DNA from: Scilla litardierei
Taxonomy: Eukaryota > Streptophyta > Magnoliopsida > Asparagales > Asparagaceae
Direction of reading: 5' to 3'
NCBI GenBank assembly: GCA_030789695.1
Contig: CM061133.1
Coordinates: 93,037,248 to 93,101,247, forward strand
Length of the DNA stretch: 64,000 nucleotides
This document shows, one piece after another, positions 1 through 11,774 of this stretch. Every line of letters starts with the position of its first letter. Within the stretch, counting starts at the first letter, position 1. Under the pieces are notes generated by a model. The model did no database searches. It was given only the letters and a program-made list of their open reading frames with translations, and was not told the origin of the DNA. Position numbers and translations under genes: made by a program.

Positions 1-1220
1 TATTGTTGCTGGATGGGCTGCTGGTTCCTTGGAGTGTACTGCTGGTACTGTTGTGGAAATTGTTGCTACTGAAACTGCTGCTACTGAGGCCTAGCCGGCT
101 GATATATCTGTTGTTGTTGCTGCTGAGTCGGCTATTGATACGATGCCCGGTAGCTAAGGTTGGGATGATTCCGGTTGTTTGGAGAGTAGGCCGGGTTGGA
201 GTTGGTTCGTGGTGGAAAAGGCGCATTTCCCGTAGGATTGTAAAATAATGCGCTCGCCTGATCCAACGGTGGTGAGATGTCACCACCGTCGAATTCTCCA
301 AAGACTTCGGATTCCACCGCAGTAATCTGTTGTGTACCGGCGCCACCGGCGCCTACCATCAATGCGGAGATCTGGGTCGACAGCAAGTCAAACTTGCTGG
401 ATAATTTGTCGACGTCCTTGACTCTGAGAATGCCCCCAGATCTAGGTGTGGCTCTCTCGTCACACCACCGCTCATTGTTAGATGCCATATTTTCCAGAAT
501 CTGTCCGTCATCTTCTTCGCTTCTTGACATAAAGGACCCTCCAGCCGCAGAGTCCATGGAAGATTTCAAATCGTCCCTCAACCCATTATAGAACAGATTT
601 ATGATCTGCCACTTGGGGAGCTCATGGTGGGGACATCTCCACTGCATCTCCTTGTATCTGGTCCAGGCTTCGTGCAGAGACTCGTGGCTAGCCTGGGAGA
701 AGGAGGAGATCTCACTCCTCAGCTTCACGGTCTTTCCCAGAGGAAAGAACTTTGTCAGGAAAGCATTCGAGAGCTTCTACCAGGTGTTGAATGTATTCGG
801 GTCCTTCCCCTTAAGCCATAGCTTGGCCTTATCTCGCAGAGAGAAGGGGAACAGCTTCAGTCGGATCGCCTCAGTTGTGACACCGTTTATCCGAAAGGTG
901 TCACATTTCTCCAAGAAGGAGTCCAAATGTTCAATGGGGCTTTCCATGGGTGCACCCAAAAATTGATCCTGCTGGATCCACGTCACCAAAGATGGCTTAA
1001 GCTCAAAGATTTGGGCCGTAATAGCAGGAGGACGGATGGCGGAGGTGGACTCGATGGATGACCTCGAGTACTCTAGCAGGGATTTGTGAGGCGGGGTGTT
1101 CTCCCCCATGGCTTTAGGATCCTCTCTTCTTCGCTTCTCGGCGGCCAAACGCCTTAGGGTGGCGTTTATCTCTGGATCAACAGGAATCAAGTCGTCGAGA
1201 CTTCTTAAACTCCTGCGCAT
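1..1220 (-). pseudogene. gag: gag of G1 copy a (retrotransposon Gag, partial)
   Basis: Gag would form the virus-like particle that packages element RNA. The ATG is at 1218-1220 and is followed by the peptide MRRSLRSLDDLIPVDPE, matching the Gag start at 44221. The central region, with blocks such as SLVTWIQQDQF and KLFPFSLRDKAK, is the plant Retrotrans_gag type domain. The frame is broken by an in-frame TAG at 777-779, where the related copy has a glutamate codon after FNTW, and by a second stop at 132-134 in the Q/P-rich tail. Beyond that the Q-rich reading continues to the window edge. These are nonsense changes without a frameshift, and the protein is non-functional as read. Confidence 0.85.
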
Positions 1221-1397
1221 GAAAAACAACAAACACCCGTGAAGTGAAAAGTGGGAAAGAAACAGATAAGATAAAAAAATAAAAATAAAAATAAGAAAAG
1301 TAAAAAGGAAAAAGAAGAATGCGAAAATTATCGCGAGGTAGGGATGCGATCTAGACACAAGGGTTCTTGAAATCCTAAAATAACAAACACGTTGCCT

Positions 1398-1414
1398 CCC
1401 CGGTAACGGCGCCA
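1398..1414 (-). other. Primer binding site, tRNA-Asp type
   Basis: In element orientation this reads TGGCGCCGTTACCGGGG. It is complementary to the 3' end of plant tRNA-Asp(GUC) except for one base. Athila-clade elements are known to use this primer. It sits directly inside the LTR end, which fixes the direction of the element as minus. Confidence 0.88.
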
Positions 1415-1421
1415 TAAAGCT

Positions 1422-3008
1422 TGACGCCCGCCCGGAAATGTGTGTTTTATGTGTGCAATAATATGATCGGGGCGTGAGATTTAAATATTTGTAACCGCAG
1501 ACGCACGGTGTTGTAGTGTGGCTTGGGGGTCAAACTCAGGGAGGCGTGGATGTGCTTGTGTCAAGGAGGATCAAATTCACCCCATGGGCGAGCTAGCTCG
1601 AATCGGATAAATGGTTGTCACAGTAAATGAATGCGAGGGATAAATAATATAAAGGAAAACCCGGGACTTTGGTTTCCACCCTATCGAGCGATTCTCGCCG
1701 ATACGGCCTACGTGTAGGCTAACGATCGGAATTAGGGTCTAATGGTGAGAAGTTGCCTCTAAGAGTGGTACCAGCATCCCATGGGCCTGATATTCCGATC
1801 AGTGCCCAGGATGATACGCCGGACTTCCCAGGTTCGGTCAGTGGGCACTCCCGTGTCCATTAACACTGACTGACTCCGGGAGCACTAAGTTCGCAACGAT
1901 AACTCCCAACGTCTCATCCTGCCGCTCCTGCGCGCTAGGATTCGACGTCAACGCTAAGGGCGTGAGCTATGGCTAGGGAGTCAATAGCCAAGTTTATTCC
2001 CCCTTGGCCCAACGGTCAAAGGCGGTCTTTTTCCCGCTGATGACAATAAAACACTCCGCGTAACCGGTAGATTCCTAATCCCTATCGATTTCCTAGTCCT
2101 ATGGACACATCAGGAAGAACCCACGAAGGGGTTTCCACCAAAATCCCAGATTTGGGAACTACTCACACATATTTAGTAAAAAGCGATCTAAAGTAAAATC
2201 GACCGTTAGAAACATGATCAGGTGATTGAAAGCAGTAAGAGCAATGCTAATAACAATATATTAAAGTTTGACAAAGATCGGAAGACTTACAAATATCTGA
2301 AAAATTACAGCCGTCAAGAGAGAGAAAAAACAGCAAAAAATAACAACTCTCGTTTCTAGAAAACCTAGAGGTTCTATTTATAGAATACGAAATCACCCGA
2401 TCGGGTGAAAAGTCACCCGATCGGGTGACCTACTTCGTTTCTTCGACAGCGCAAAATAGGATCCCACCCGGTCACCACGGCACGGTCGGTTGAGTCATGA
2501 GCTGATCGGTTGGATCTTCGTGTCGTCGGGTGAACCGGTCGGTTGATCTCTCCGTGTCGTGGCTTTGGAGAATCGGCTACAGGTGAACCGATCGGGTGAA
2601 AGTCACCCGATCGGTTGGCATTCAGCATCAGAATTCCAGAGAGTTGGGGCGTTTGAACTGGTCACTGAACCGACCGGGTGACTTCTTGGCTGCTCTAACT
2701 TGTGTCCGGGTGGTGCACGCGTGCATCACCCGATCGGTTGGAGATGACCAACCGGTCGGGTGAGGGGCTGAAAGATGTGATCTTCGTCGTTAGACCCCCT
2801 GGATCACGCGTGACTCCTCCCGTTGCTCCGGGGACTCATGATTTCGTTATTTTATGTCCCCTATGCCAGTAAAATCCTGCAAAATACGAAAAACACGGAA
2901 AAGTGAAAGAAAAAAAGAAAACACGAGAAAACGAATATAAGACGGGGTAAAAAACGAAAAAACACGGAAGAAAACGTGCGCAAATATATGAAATATAAAC
3001 GCACGTCA
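1422..3008 (-). repeat. 5' LTR of the G1 copy a element
   Basis: The LTR is 1587 bp and starts TG and ends CA in element orientation. Its inner end lies seven bases from the PBS. It contains the palindrome cluster (2393-2763), a TATA box (2375-2382) and the R-U5 region, which includes the block around 2020-2040 also found in the other G1 LTRs. It is visibly more diverged from the 42447 element than that element's two LTRs are from each other, so it is a separate insertion. Confidence 0.87.
2375..2763 (-). promoter_or_regulatory. G1 LTR promoter: TATA box with phased CCGATCGG palindromes
   Basis: On the minus strand a TATAAATA box (2375-2382) is preceded by two perfect 16-bp palindromes, TCACCCGATCGGGTGA, at 2393-2408 and 2413-2428. 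Their centres are 20 bp apart, and the nearer one is 20 bp from the TATA box. Further imperfect copies (CCGGTCGG, CCGACCGG, CCGATCGG) continue to 2763. The same arrangement recurs in the LTRs at 42447 and 50015. I infer a binding site for a dimeric factor. A role in silencing is also possible because each unit holds symmetric CpG sites. Confidence 0.65.
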
Positions 3009-3082
3009 GGTGGCGGCGAGGATCTCGTTCAACTTAGTGATGCGGCGGTTGCTTCAGCTACGGCGACTCGAGCAGTACTTGA

Positions 3083-3544
3083 CGTTGTGGACGACTGCAG
3101 CGGCAAGCTTCACGGTGCAGCGACGATTTTCACGGCGACACCCACTTCGAATTTGATGGCGATGAGGATCTCAACAGCGGCGACGTATTCTCCTTTGACA
3201 ACGACCTCTTCGCTTGCTCGTCGGTGACTGCGGCGATGAGTTTTCTCCTCCGACTTGCAGCAGCAGCAATGACACTTACAGTCGGCGGCGGTGGCTTCAA
3301 GCAGCGAGCAAAATCCAACTGCTTCTTCGTCTCAGCAGCGACGACTCAGCAACTTCGTGACGACGGACAACGGATGGGCTTCGACGTCGACTCCTCCTTC
3401 GCGTTCTTCTCCGACTCGGGCATGCAGCAGCTTGTCTCGATGGCTTGGCATTGTGATTTGTTGGTGAAGATGGGAGGCCCTTTTGTTTTCGTGAAGCTTG
3501 AGGGTAGATCCCTTGCGAGGCCTTTGTTTGAGACAGAGGTCTAG
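3083..3544 (+). other. Unrecognised open reading frame between elements
   Basis: This stretch is open for 154 codons in one frame. The first in-frame ATG is at 3236, where the protein begins MSFLLRLAAAAMTLTVGGGG, and the frame stops at 3544. The part before the ATG is also open and encodes an acidic stretch rich in D and G. Local base composition is GC-rich compared with the AT-rich sequence that follows. I recognise no domain. It could be an exon fragment of a host gene truncated by the neighbouring insertions, or chance. No promoter or splice sites were identified. Confidence 0.25.
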
Positions 3545-3639
3545 GGTTTTTATCTGTTAGGCCGTCTCATCAATCTTTTGATGCTACAGGCTAGGGTTAA
3601 TAGGAGAAGGAGATTTTGTAGTGGCACTTAGGTTTTTGG

Positions 3640-4178
3640 GGTTGTATACTTGATAAAAATTATTTGCCTAAGGCCCTTTTTTTATTTTCGTATGCCACAC
3701 TTTTTTTGTAGCCGCCTGCTATTCCTTGTATCAGCTGCACGCTTGAAACATTATGGTTGAGAGGGTTTTTATAGAATAGGCTAGGGTTAGAACAAAAAGT
3801 AGTTGGGATTGATTTGTAATGGAGATATAATAGCAATTCAGATTGGATATGAAAAGTGATTAGGCGTTTGAATAGGAGATCAAGTAAGATTAGAATCGGA
3901 TATGAAATACGAATTCTAAATTGGATCTCCATGGCATTTGACTTATTCAAATCAAACATCAATATTTGATTTGCACCAATCACCAATTGATTTGATCCAA
4001 TCATCTTTGCTATGTAAATGGCACTAAGACCAAGCCCATTAGCTATGTGGATAGCAAATTCTCCAAGTAGTGAAAGATGAATCGTTTCACCGGTCCTGAA
4101 ACACACTAAGCACACACGTCAGATAAACCGACACGTTTGTCATCATCAAACCAAGAGCCTAGATCGTTGCTTCCAACA
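3640..4178 (-). repeat. Possible copia-type LTR fragment
   Basis: Read on the minus strand from 4178 the sequence starts TGTTGGAAG and soon contains GTTTGATGATGACAAAC. That is a pattern I associate with starts of plant copia LTRs. A similar scrap occurs at 56377-56433. The other end is not defined, and I see no PBS, coding remnant or target duplication. The remainder of 3545-4206 shows nothing else I can interpret. Confidence 0.35.
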
Positions 4179-5231
4179 TACGATTCATCAATCTTTACTC
4201 TGTAGTGAAAGTGTCACGCCCCGCTTCCCAAAAATATGGAGGCGAAGTGTGAGAAGGTCCGCTCAGACTTGAAGCTACAAAGCTGCAAGTCCGATAAGCG
4301 TCAATCAAATTTAAAACTGCAGGTCCTTGCAACGTGAAACGAAACAAAGATAATAATAACGAAAGAGACAAAAGAAACATCTCAGAATATCCATAGCAAT
4401 AAATCTCAACATCACAGAAAAAGCCACCAGGCTAAAAGAAAAGAGTTTAAAAGAGGCCGAGCATGGCCAACAAAAGTACAAAGTACAACAACAAAGTAAT
4501 GGTGCAAGCACCGACATCTAACAGCAACCTAAAGCAAAAGCAACGCCAACAGTCTCTAAAACTGGTCTCCGGTGTCCACGAACTCCTCGACGAACGTAGG
4601 CTCAGTGTTAGCAACTACCTCGTCCGCTACAACTATCTCTGGCTCAAGGTCAAACATGTGACACCCAAAGAGAAAGGGGCACATGTCAGCAAGTCTGGAA
4701 GACTTGTGCAAGTGAAACTGAAAGTACAAGTAAAGCAACCTAGCAGTTCTAGCATGATGCGATGACATGTCAGTTAAAGTATGGGTGCAGCAGGTAAAGT
4801 AAAGTAAAGTAAAGTACGAGCATGGCATGGCATGGATGACAAGTATTACATGAATCATTCACAAGACAAGTACAAGACAAGAAAAGTAAGCACCTCGTGT
4901 ACAGAGATTCCGTCTTTATGCTAGAGGGCGGATCAGGCCACTCCTAAGCTCAAGTAACCGTTTATCCCTACCCCTCCACGTGTATCGGGCATTGGTTTCT
5001 AGCCAACACATGAGGCCCGCTTCTGGACCACGAGCCAGGAAGTGTTTTAAACAAGTATGGCCTAGGGGTGCACCTAGCCAGAAACAAGTAGTACGAGTAC
5101 AAGTATTGTAGCGTGTGCTACGAATGCAACAATCAACTTGGATGACATGTAGAATGCAATGCATAAAAGTTAAAAGTGCGTACAGATAAGAAAAGTAAAC
5201 GTGACAGTTTAGTATGCATGAACAACAAGTT

Positions 5232-5307
5232 TAAAGGGTTGGATCTAGCTTCGTTGTCAAGCTAGATCAATTAGGTGACGGATCTAGTTTCGTTGTCAAA
5301 CTAGATC
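5232..5307 (+). repeat. Two direct copies of a perfect hairpin with compensatory base change
   Basis: Copy 1 is GATCTAGCTT - CGTTGTC - AAGCTAGATC (5232-5258). Copy 2 is GATCTAGTTT - CGTTGTC - AAACTAGATC (5281-5307). Each has a perfect 10-bp stem and an identical 7-base loop. The single difference between the copies is matched on both arms, so pairing is kept. The start-to-start distance is 49 bp. Confidence 0.75.
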
Positions 5308-5639
5308 AAGTAGGCGTCTAGCCAGCTATCATTTCACTGACTAGTCTCTTTTACGCTAGGAACAAGGAAGTGGCCTAAAAACATGGCCCTACACAAGAGT
5401 TGGCAAGTTTCACTTGCCTGCAAGCACGACGTCTGAGCACACCGTCCAAGAGAGTCCAAAATCACAATTATCCTACGTGCACAAGTCCACCGGCCTCAAC
5501 ACGACGCGAAAGCTACACCGGCGTCGGGTAGCGACGCCGGGGGTTGGAATAAGAGAACGCGCTCCAAGTCCTGATTCCAATATATATTCCTCGCTGGAAA
5601 ATTCAGAGCTTCGACCGGGGCGACGGTTCCAGATTCCAA

Positions 5640-6354
5640 AGCTAGCACGTGCGACGACGGGCTACGACGTGCGACGACGTCGTACGCGACGGATCCTCGA
5701 AGAGCAAGCACCTAGGTGGGGCCCACAGTAGTCCTAGGGACCTTTGGGGGACCCACAATAACTCTGGAGAACTTGGGGTGCCCACGGTGGCAAGTGGTGC
5801 GACGGATGCGGGGTTGCGACGTTTGCTCTCGGTCGTACTCAGCCAAATGCGGGGGGCTCCGTCGGTCGCTGCGGGGAAACGGGCTTGTGCAGCACAGCGG
5901 GTCGGTGCGGGGTCGGGGCTCTCGGTCGGTGCGGAGGGAGGGGTCGGTCGGGCGCTGTGGATGCGGGGGTTGCAACGTTGCAACGTTGCAACATCGATCG
6001 GTGCGGGCGGCCCGCTCGGTCAGACACGAGCGGATGCGGGCGACAAGGCGGGGTCGATGCAGAGCGTTGGTGCGGAGCGGGGATGCGGCGACAGCGGGGG
6101 CGGCCATCGGTCTGACCGAGAGAATCTCTCGGTCAGCCACGGAGAAGCGGGGCGATGGCTGCAGCGGAGCGGGCGGGGCTTGGTGCGGGTGGAGCTGCCG
6201 GTCAGACCGAGGGAACGGGGGCGATTTCTTCGGTCGTGCGGCTGCCGTTCGTCGCAACGTTGCGACGAATCGTCGCAACGTCAATTTTGGGTTTTGGAAG
6301 AGGCTATGGTTAATTTCTTGCGAAAATGGGTCTTCCTAGGGGTTTTTTATATAG
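5640..6354 (+). promoter_or_regulatory. GC-rich palindrome zone and TATA-like box in the solo LTR
   Basis: This zone is rich in CpG and repeats cggtcggtgcgg-like words. It contains palindromes built on GCAACGTTGC, for example around 5970-5990 and 6246-6282. A TATA-like TATATAG lies at 6348-6354, downstream of the zone. The layout is the same as in the other LTR families here: a repeated CpG palindrome, then TATA. Long open frames on both strands in this region are explained by composition, not by genes. Confidence 0.5.
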
Positions 6355-6945
6355 TATAGATGGGTTGACTTGGTCTAGGGCTAATCCTAATGAGATTAGG
6401 AGTTTAAAAATATTTAAAATTTAAATCTAAACTTCTTCAACTCACCCAATGATTTGACTTGGTCCAAATGAGCTGGAAATTGGCTCAAAAATTCTTTAAA
6501 ACGTTTAAAACTCAAATAAATTTTCTTTGGCCGAATTTAATATAAAAATTAATTATTAAAAATATTATAAAACTTGTTAAAAATATAAAAGTGGTCAAAT
6601 AAACTCCAAAAATTATAAAATAAATATCGGGGTGATCGTGATGACGAATGTAAGCTAACTAAGAAGACAGATCTCAAATTCGACGTCGGACGACGAAACT
6701 AAAAATAGAAACGTCTCCCGTCAAAAGTGAAAATCGCCACGTCTCATCGAATAAGTGTAAATTGTGGGAGAACGACTCGAGAAACGTCGTTCCAAAATAG
6801 TGCCACTATTTAATATTCTCAGAGACGTTCACAACGGCATATCACACAAAAGTGTTCACCAACAAACAAAGTCTAAAACAAACACGTGCACGGTCAAAAG
6901 CACGTGCACGAACAACGTACAACGAAAAGCGGTCGTTACAGAAAG

Positions 6946-7536
6946 CTGTGCAATTTTCAGTGACGTCAGATCTTCTGCTTTTTCTCATCTTTCCTTTCGA
7001 TCAAGCTTTGAAATCTTTGAGATGCGAGGAGAAAATTCGGCCAACTTGGATGATGATTTCTTTGTGATTTTTCTCACTTCAATTATATCCATGTGCAAGG
7101 GCGTTTATAAGTAGTAGTACCTATGTCCAAGTAGTACTATAACTCTAGTGTTTGATGTGCACATGAATACTGGTAATATGTAATCCATATGAACTCATGT
7201 ACCTAACTCAATTTGAGTTCTTGGTCTTGGACATTGAGCTTATACATTGAGCTCAAGGTTCATTGCACTAGGACATTCATGGATGAAATAAAACTCCTTA
7301 ATTAGCTTGGAATTCTAGTTGCAATCAAACTTTGACTAGCAAATCTTACAATCTTCAGGGTGCATTGATGGATCATCCATGATTAATTTGAATGCTTATT
7401 AAGGAGAGGAATGACATCTGTATAATGAGATTAATTTATGCTAATGAATTGGCATTGCCACTCTATAATGAGAGGAAGGTTCTCTGTGACCAAAGCAACA
7501 AAATCACAATTCTTAATTAAGTAACCTCTTAAAATA
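6946..7536. other. Non-coding interval between two insertions
   Basis: This is AT-rich sequence between the solo LTR and the C1 element. I see no coding frame with recognisable protein, no LTR boundary and no repeat. It continues on the far side of the C1 element at 21063, since CACCT is duplicated there. Confidence 0.5.
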
Positions 7537-7541
7537 CACCT

Positions 7542-9356
7542 TGTTGAGTATTGGACTTCTCCCTACTTGGTGTTAATGATGAGCAAACATAAATACTTGT
7601 GACTAATCCTCTATTTTGCAGTTAATCCATTGCCTAAGCTTAGTATGAAGATCAACTAGCAATGGATGACTCATAAATGTCATTGAAGGCAAATGATATG
7701 AATTGGATGATCATAGATTGATGATTGAAGCTCCGTAAAGACTTCAAGCTCATACGATGGAAAGAAGAGATTATTCGTCAATGTAATTTTTCTTTTATCT
7801 CTTCTAGTATGTAGCTTAGAAGTAGAACTTTGATGGAGCACTCACACACATCTACATTCTGTCATAGGACATCTTTTGACCATTGTCCTTTGATCCCAAT
7901 TCAATTCTCTTTTGTTTGTGCTAGGATTGTTTATAGCAGCCGACTGCTTAACAGTTTACAGTCGCCTGTCTCAACAACAGTCGACTGTGTTTTGTTCTAC
8001 AGTCGCCTGTTATACACAGAATATTACAATGTAGTTTTGGGCCTTCTCTGATTATTTCGCACAGGCTACTGTTGAACGATTCACAGGCACCTGTCCTTGT
8101 GACAGACGAATGTGTATTATACATCCGTCGCCTGTCTCTACTTGCCCAAACTCTGTTTGATCTGATTTCTACGGCCAGTCGACTTATGCTGTATATATAG
8201 TTGACTGTCTATTAGATCAGTTGGCTGTCTATGCTGCAACAGTCGCCTGTCTGTAAGTGAATTCTTTGACTCAGCTCTCTTGAAATTTCTCCTGACTTTG
8301 ACAGTCATCTGTTTAAGGATATACAGTCGTCTGTTCTGATTAACAGTCAAATGTGTTCCTTGCATCAGTCGTCTGTCCTGTATCTTGGGAGATTTCCAGT
8401 ACTTTATCTAACTTACTCTTCTCTCGGCCAGTCGCCTGTCGATGAATGTACAGTCGCCTGTTGGTTTAACAGACGACTGTATTTGCTTCATCAGTCGACT
8501 GTCCACGTGGTAAGTTACCGTTATGAATTCTCACCTACCCTTGCTGACTGTGCAACAGTCGACTGGGGATTGGTCAACAGTCGACTGTCGCGAGTTCAGA
8601 TTATATCCGTTGAGATTTTTCTCACGGATTTCGGTTGGGTTTTTGCCTAAACTGTTTTGTGGATTTGAGAAAGCTATAAATAGAGCTTCTACTGTTTCAT
8701 TGGAAGGTTACTCATTCATTGCAAAATCCTTCAAGCTTTCATTTCCAAAGATCAAAGCTCTCAAATCCAAAGCCCTAAGTATTTCCAAATCTTGTTCTCT
8801 TGCTCTCCAACCTAGAACCAAAGATTGATCTTCTAGGCATTTGGTGCAGTCAAGAGAAAGGGCTTTCTCCTCTCTTCCAAGAGAGTTCTTCAACACACAT
8901 CACACTTCTCCTTCAAGTTCTACTTCAAGGCATAGGTGATTGTAAGTGTTGCTTTCATATTTCATAACTTTCGTTATTTGAATTGTGCTCTCGGTTGTGA
9001 GAGTGGTTTTGCTTGCTCCCTGGTTATTGGAGTCAAGAACATCGATTGTATTCGATTACACTTGTAGGGTTGCTACAAGTGGGCTATAAGGAAACCTCAA
9101 TTTAGGGTTCTAACTTGAGTATCCGGTGGTATCCGGGTGGTATGGACATAGGATTACCGGGAACAAGTCGGGAGTTGACTTGGGTAATCTGAACCCTTGA
9201 AACATATCTGCGTTTGCGTGTGTTTCTCTTTGGGTCATTTTTCTATTCCGCACTATTTGTTGGATTGCATTTTATTTGGCGTAAATTCCTTTTAAATTTG
9301 CATAAACACTATTCAACCCCCCTTCTAGTGTTTTCCCCATAGAAAGGGTCCTTACA
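7542..9356 (+). repeat. 5' LTR of C1 copy A
   Basis: The LTR starts TGTTGAGTATTGG and ends TCCTTACA. It contains many CAG-N-CG-N-CTG motifs (about 7936-8590), a TATAAATA box at 8675-8682 and a long R-U5. It is followed at once by the PBS. Confidence 0.93.
7936..8682 (+). promoter_or_regulatory. C1 LTR promoter: CAGTCGACTG-type palindrome cluster and TATA box
   Basis: More than twenty copies of CAGTCGACTG and its variants (CAGTCGCCTG, CAGGCGACTG, CAGACGACTG, CAGTCGTCTG) lie within about 650 bp. The outer CAG/CTG and the central CG are kept, while the fourth and seventh bases vary. The last two perfect copies are 22 bp apart (TCGA at 8559 and 8581). TATAAATA is at 8675-8682. The same cluster and TATA box occur in the 3' LTR (19637-20290; 20376-20383). 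Palindromes of this kind are known from maize Sirevirus LTRs. Confidence 0.7.
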
Positions 9357-9358
9357 AT

Positions 9359-9370
9359 TTGTATCAGAGC
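9359..9370 (+). other. Primer binding site, initiator tRNA-Met type
   Basis: The sequence TTGTATCAGAGC differs by one base from the usual TGGTATCAGAGC, which pairs with the 3' end of initiator tRNA-Met. It lies two bases after the LTR end. The inverted copy at 42294-42305 retains the exact motif. Confidence 0.88.
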
Positions 9371-9384
9371 GCAAGGTTTCATCT

Positions 9385-11720
9385 ATGGCATCCAACAACA
9401 GCAACGTTCCTCCGCCGCCTTCGTACAACAATCACGACCGTGATGGAGCATCCACTCTTTTCGAAGGTCAATCTACGGTATGTCCTCCACGTTTCAATGT
9501 TACTAATTTTGGCTATTGGAAGTGTAGGATGGAGACATTCCTTAGGAGTGCTTCTCTTTGGAGAACTCTCCACAAGGAGTACGTCGAGCTCGCCGAAGAT
9601 GACTTCGAGAAATGGACGACTTCCGAGAAGTCCGCCGAAGTCAACAACGCTAAAGCAATGAACGCTCTTCAGTGTGCGTTAGACCCGAATGAGTTCAACA
9701 AGATATGCACATGTAAGAGTGCATATCAAATTTGGAACCATCTCATCGTTACCCACGAGGGAACGAATAAGGTAAAGCTTTCAAAGTTATATGTTGACGT
9801 GCAAAACTTCGACTTGTTTCACATGCAGGAAAATGAGAGCATTGCGTCGATGTACGGATGCTTTACCGACATCTCAAATGAATTGGAAGCCCTTGGCCAA
9901 ATCTACACCAAACCTGAAAAGGTAAGGAAGATCATCATGGGGATGACCTCCAAATGGGAAAGAAGGGCAATCGCCATTGAGGAGGTCAATGACTTGAAGA
10001 ATTACACCGTGGTGAATCTCATCGGGACTCTTATGTCTTACGAAGTAAGACGGGATAACCGATTGAAGATTCGAGCCATGAGAATCCCTCGGAGGCCAAG
10101 AAGAAAGCTTTGGCATTCAACGCCAATTCATCATCCTCCGAAAGTGATGAATCTGAGAACGAGATGGATTTGGGTGATATGGCCCAAATGGTAAAGAAGC
10201 TCCAACGCTTCTTCCGCAAAGGTAAATTTTCCTCTAACAAATGTTTTGAGTCTACTAATGCTTCTTCCTCTCTTTGTTATAAGTGTAATAAGCCAGTGCA
10301 CATCAAGAGGGATTGCCCAACGCTAAACAACAAAGAAAAATGGAAGGCACCAAAGTACCACAAGTCCGACAAGAACAAGAGAGACAAGAAGAAAGGACTC
10401 GTAGGTACCTTTGATGACTCAAGTGATGACTCATCAAGCGATTCTGATGATGAGAAGGGTGAGAGAGCCCATATGTGTTTCATGGCACTTGAAGACCCAC
10501 TTTCGGATGAGAGTGACTCCGATACGGATGACACCGAGGTAACAATGGATGAACTTTGTATAGCTAATGAAGAACTATTTGCTAAATACCAATCTTTAAT
10601 GCTTAGATACACTAGCTTAAAGAAATCAAATGGTTGCAAGTCATCCATTCCATGCATTATCAACAATGACACCATTGTTGATACTTTAACTCTTGAGAAA
10701 GCAAACTTAGCTTCTCAAAATGTCACTTTGAGAGATGAGGTGAATTCCCTCAAATCTCAACTAGATCAAACACATCCCAAGGATAATAGTGATCTAGTTA
10801 CACGTCACATACAATTGGGTGTAGAGAATGATTCTCTTAAAACCCAAGTGCACGAGCTCAAAGCACGGGTGTCCACCTTGGATACCAACATTTCTTCTTT
10901 AAATGAGAAATATGAGCTTATGTCCTCCTGTATTGTGAGATTCAATAAGGGAAAAGGACAATTGGATGATTTGCTTGCAAACCAATTTACGGCCACACAT
11001 CGTGTTGGCCTTGGATTTGTAAAAGCAAATGTTTCTAATGCTCGCACCTCCTATAATGGTGTCACTATAGATTTTGTGAGGCCTTCCTCCGGTGCATCCA
11101 CAAGTGGTATCAAAGACACTATAGGTAGCAATCCTACCAAGAATGTCACCACATCATCTTCTCTTCCTTTTGGCAAGAAACCCACTAAGGGTGGAAACCA
11201 AAAGCAAGGCCATGCTTTTTTGTACACTAACACTCATCCACGTAGGAAACATCCAACTTCACAAGTGGATAATCATGACACATTTTATGCTCCGCACCCA
11301 CGGACACGTACACAACCACACATGAGAAATACTCATGTACGTGCTCCTACGCACCCGTATGCTCATACGCATCATTCCTTCATGTATGCTCATCCTCCAC
11401 ATGTCATGCATGATCCTTATGCTTCATATAATATGCATGTTCCCAAGCATACATATCATTCTAGAATGTACAATGCATATCCTCCACCACATATCTATGC
11501 TAGAAATCATTTTCCTAAGAAGCATGCACCACATAGAAATCCAATTCATTTACATGCAACTAGGAATAGGACTCCCAAGATGTACACTATTTGGGGTACT
11601 AAGAACACTAGTCTAAATGTTAGGAATGCTTATGTTGATTCCTACTTTCATGATGTAATTAGAAATAGTAACTATGTTGGGAAGCGGAAGTCCACTTGGA
11701 CTTGGCTTCCAAAGGGCTAA
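9385..11720 (+). pseudogene. gag: gag of C1 copy A (Sirevirus-type Gag with zinc knuckle and coiled coil)
   Basis: Gag assembles the cytoplasmic virus-like particle. Translation starts at ATG 9385 (MASNNSNVPP). The first 230 codons form the copia Gag domain (UBN2-like), with blocks such as YWKCRMETFL and WNHLIVTHEGT. A one-base deletion near 10081 shifts the frame relative to the copies at 40436 and 42279. In the new frame there is an acidic segment and then the CCHC knuckle CYKCNKPVHIKRDC (about 10276-10317). Next come acidic and coiled-coil segments with many heptads (10550-10960), and a His-rich tail ending at TAA 11718-11720. The long post-knuckle coiled-coil extension is typical of Sireviruses. 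Pol begins in another frame shortly after. Confidence 0.88.
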
Positions 11721-11774
11721 TCCCCTTGGACCCAACAAACATTGGGTACCATAAGCTTATGGTATATTATATAG

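Larger units (their letters stand above)
1..3008 (-). mobile_element. Athila-like Ty3/gypsy element (family G1, copy a), 5' part, cut by window edge
   Basis: Read on the minus strand, this holds an LTR (1422-3008), a tRNA-Asp type primer binding site and the first part of a gag gene that runs off the left edge of the window. The LTR, PBS and gag all have clear counterparts in the complete element at 42447-51573, so both belong to one family. The outer end reads TGACGTGCG in element orientation, the same LTR start as at 42447 and 50015. The flanking base pairs after 3008 are ggtgg, but the matching target duplication lies outside the window. Gag carries in-frame stops, so this copy cannot make an intact Gag. 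Confidence 0.88.
4212..6940 (+). mobile_element. Solo LTR, about 2.7 kb, with GAAAG target duplication
   Basis: The sequence starts TGTCACGCC and ends GTTACA. It is flanked by GAAAG on both sides (4207-4211 and 6941-6945), which is a 5-bp target-site duplication. No PBS, polypurine tract or coding domain lies inside, so it is a solo LTR left by recombination between the two LTRs of a full element. The start resembles LTRs of plant Ty3/gypsy chromoviruses (Tekay/Del type), but this is inference. It holds a paired hairpin (5232-5307), a GC-rich palindrome zone and a TATA-like box at 6348-6354. Together these suggest plus orientation. Confidence 0.8.

Noticed and set aside
3660..4115. 151-codon minus-strand ORF
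   Set aside because: No recognisable domain, AT-driven composition, and it overlaps an LTR-like fragment.
5642..6359. Long overlapping ORFs on both strands
   Set aside because: CpG-rich repeated words keep several frames open at once; no domain is visible, and the stretch lies within a solo LTR.
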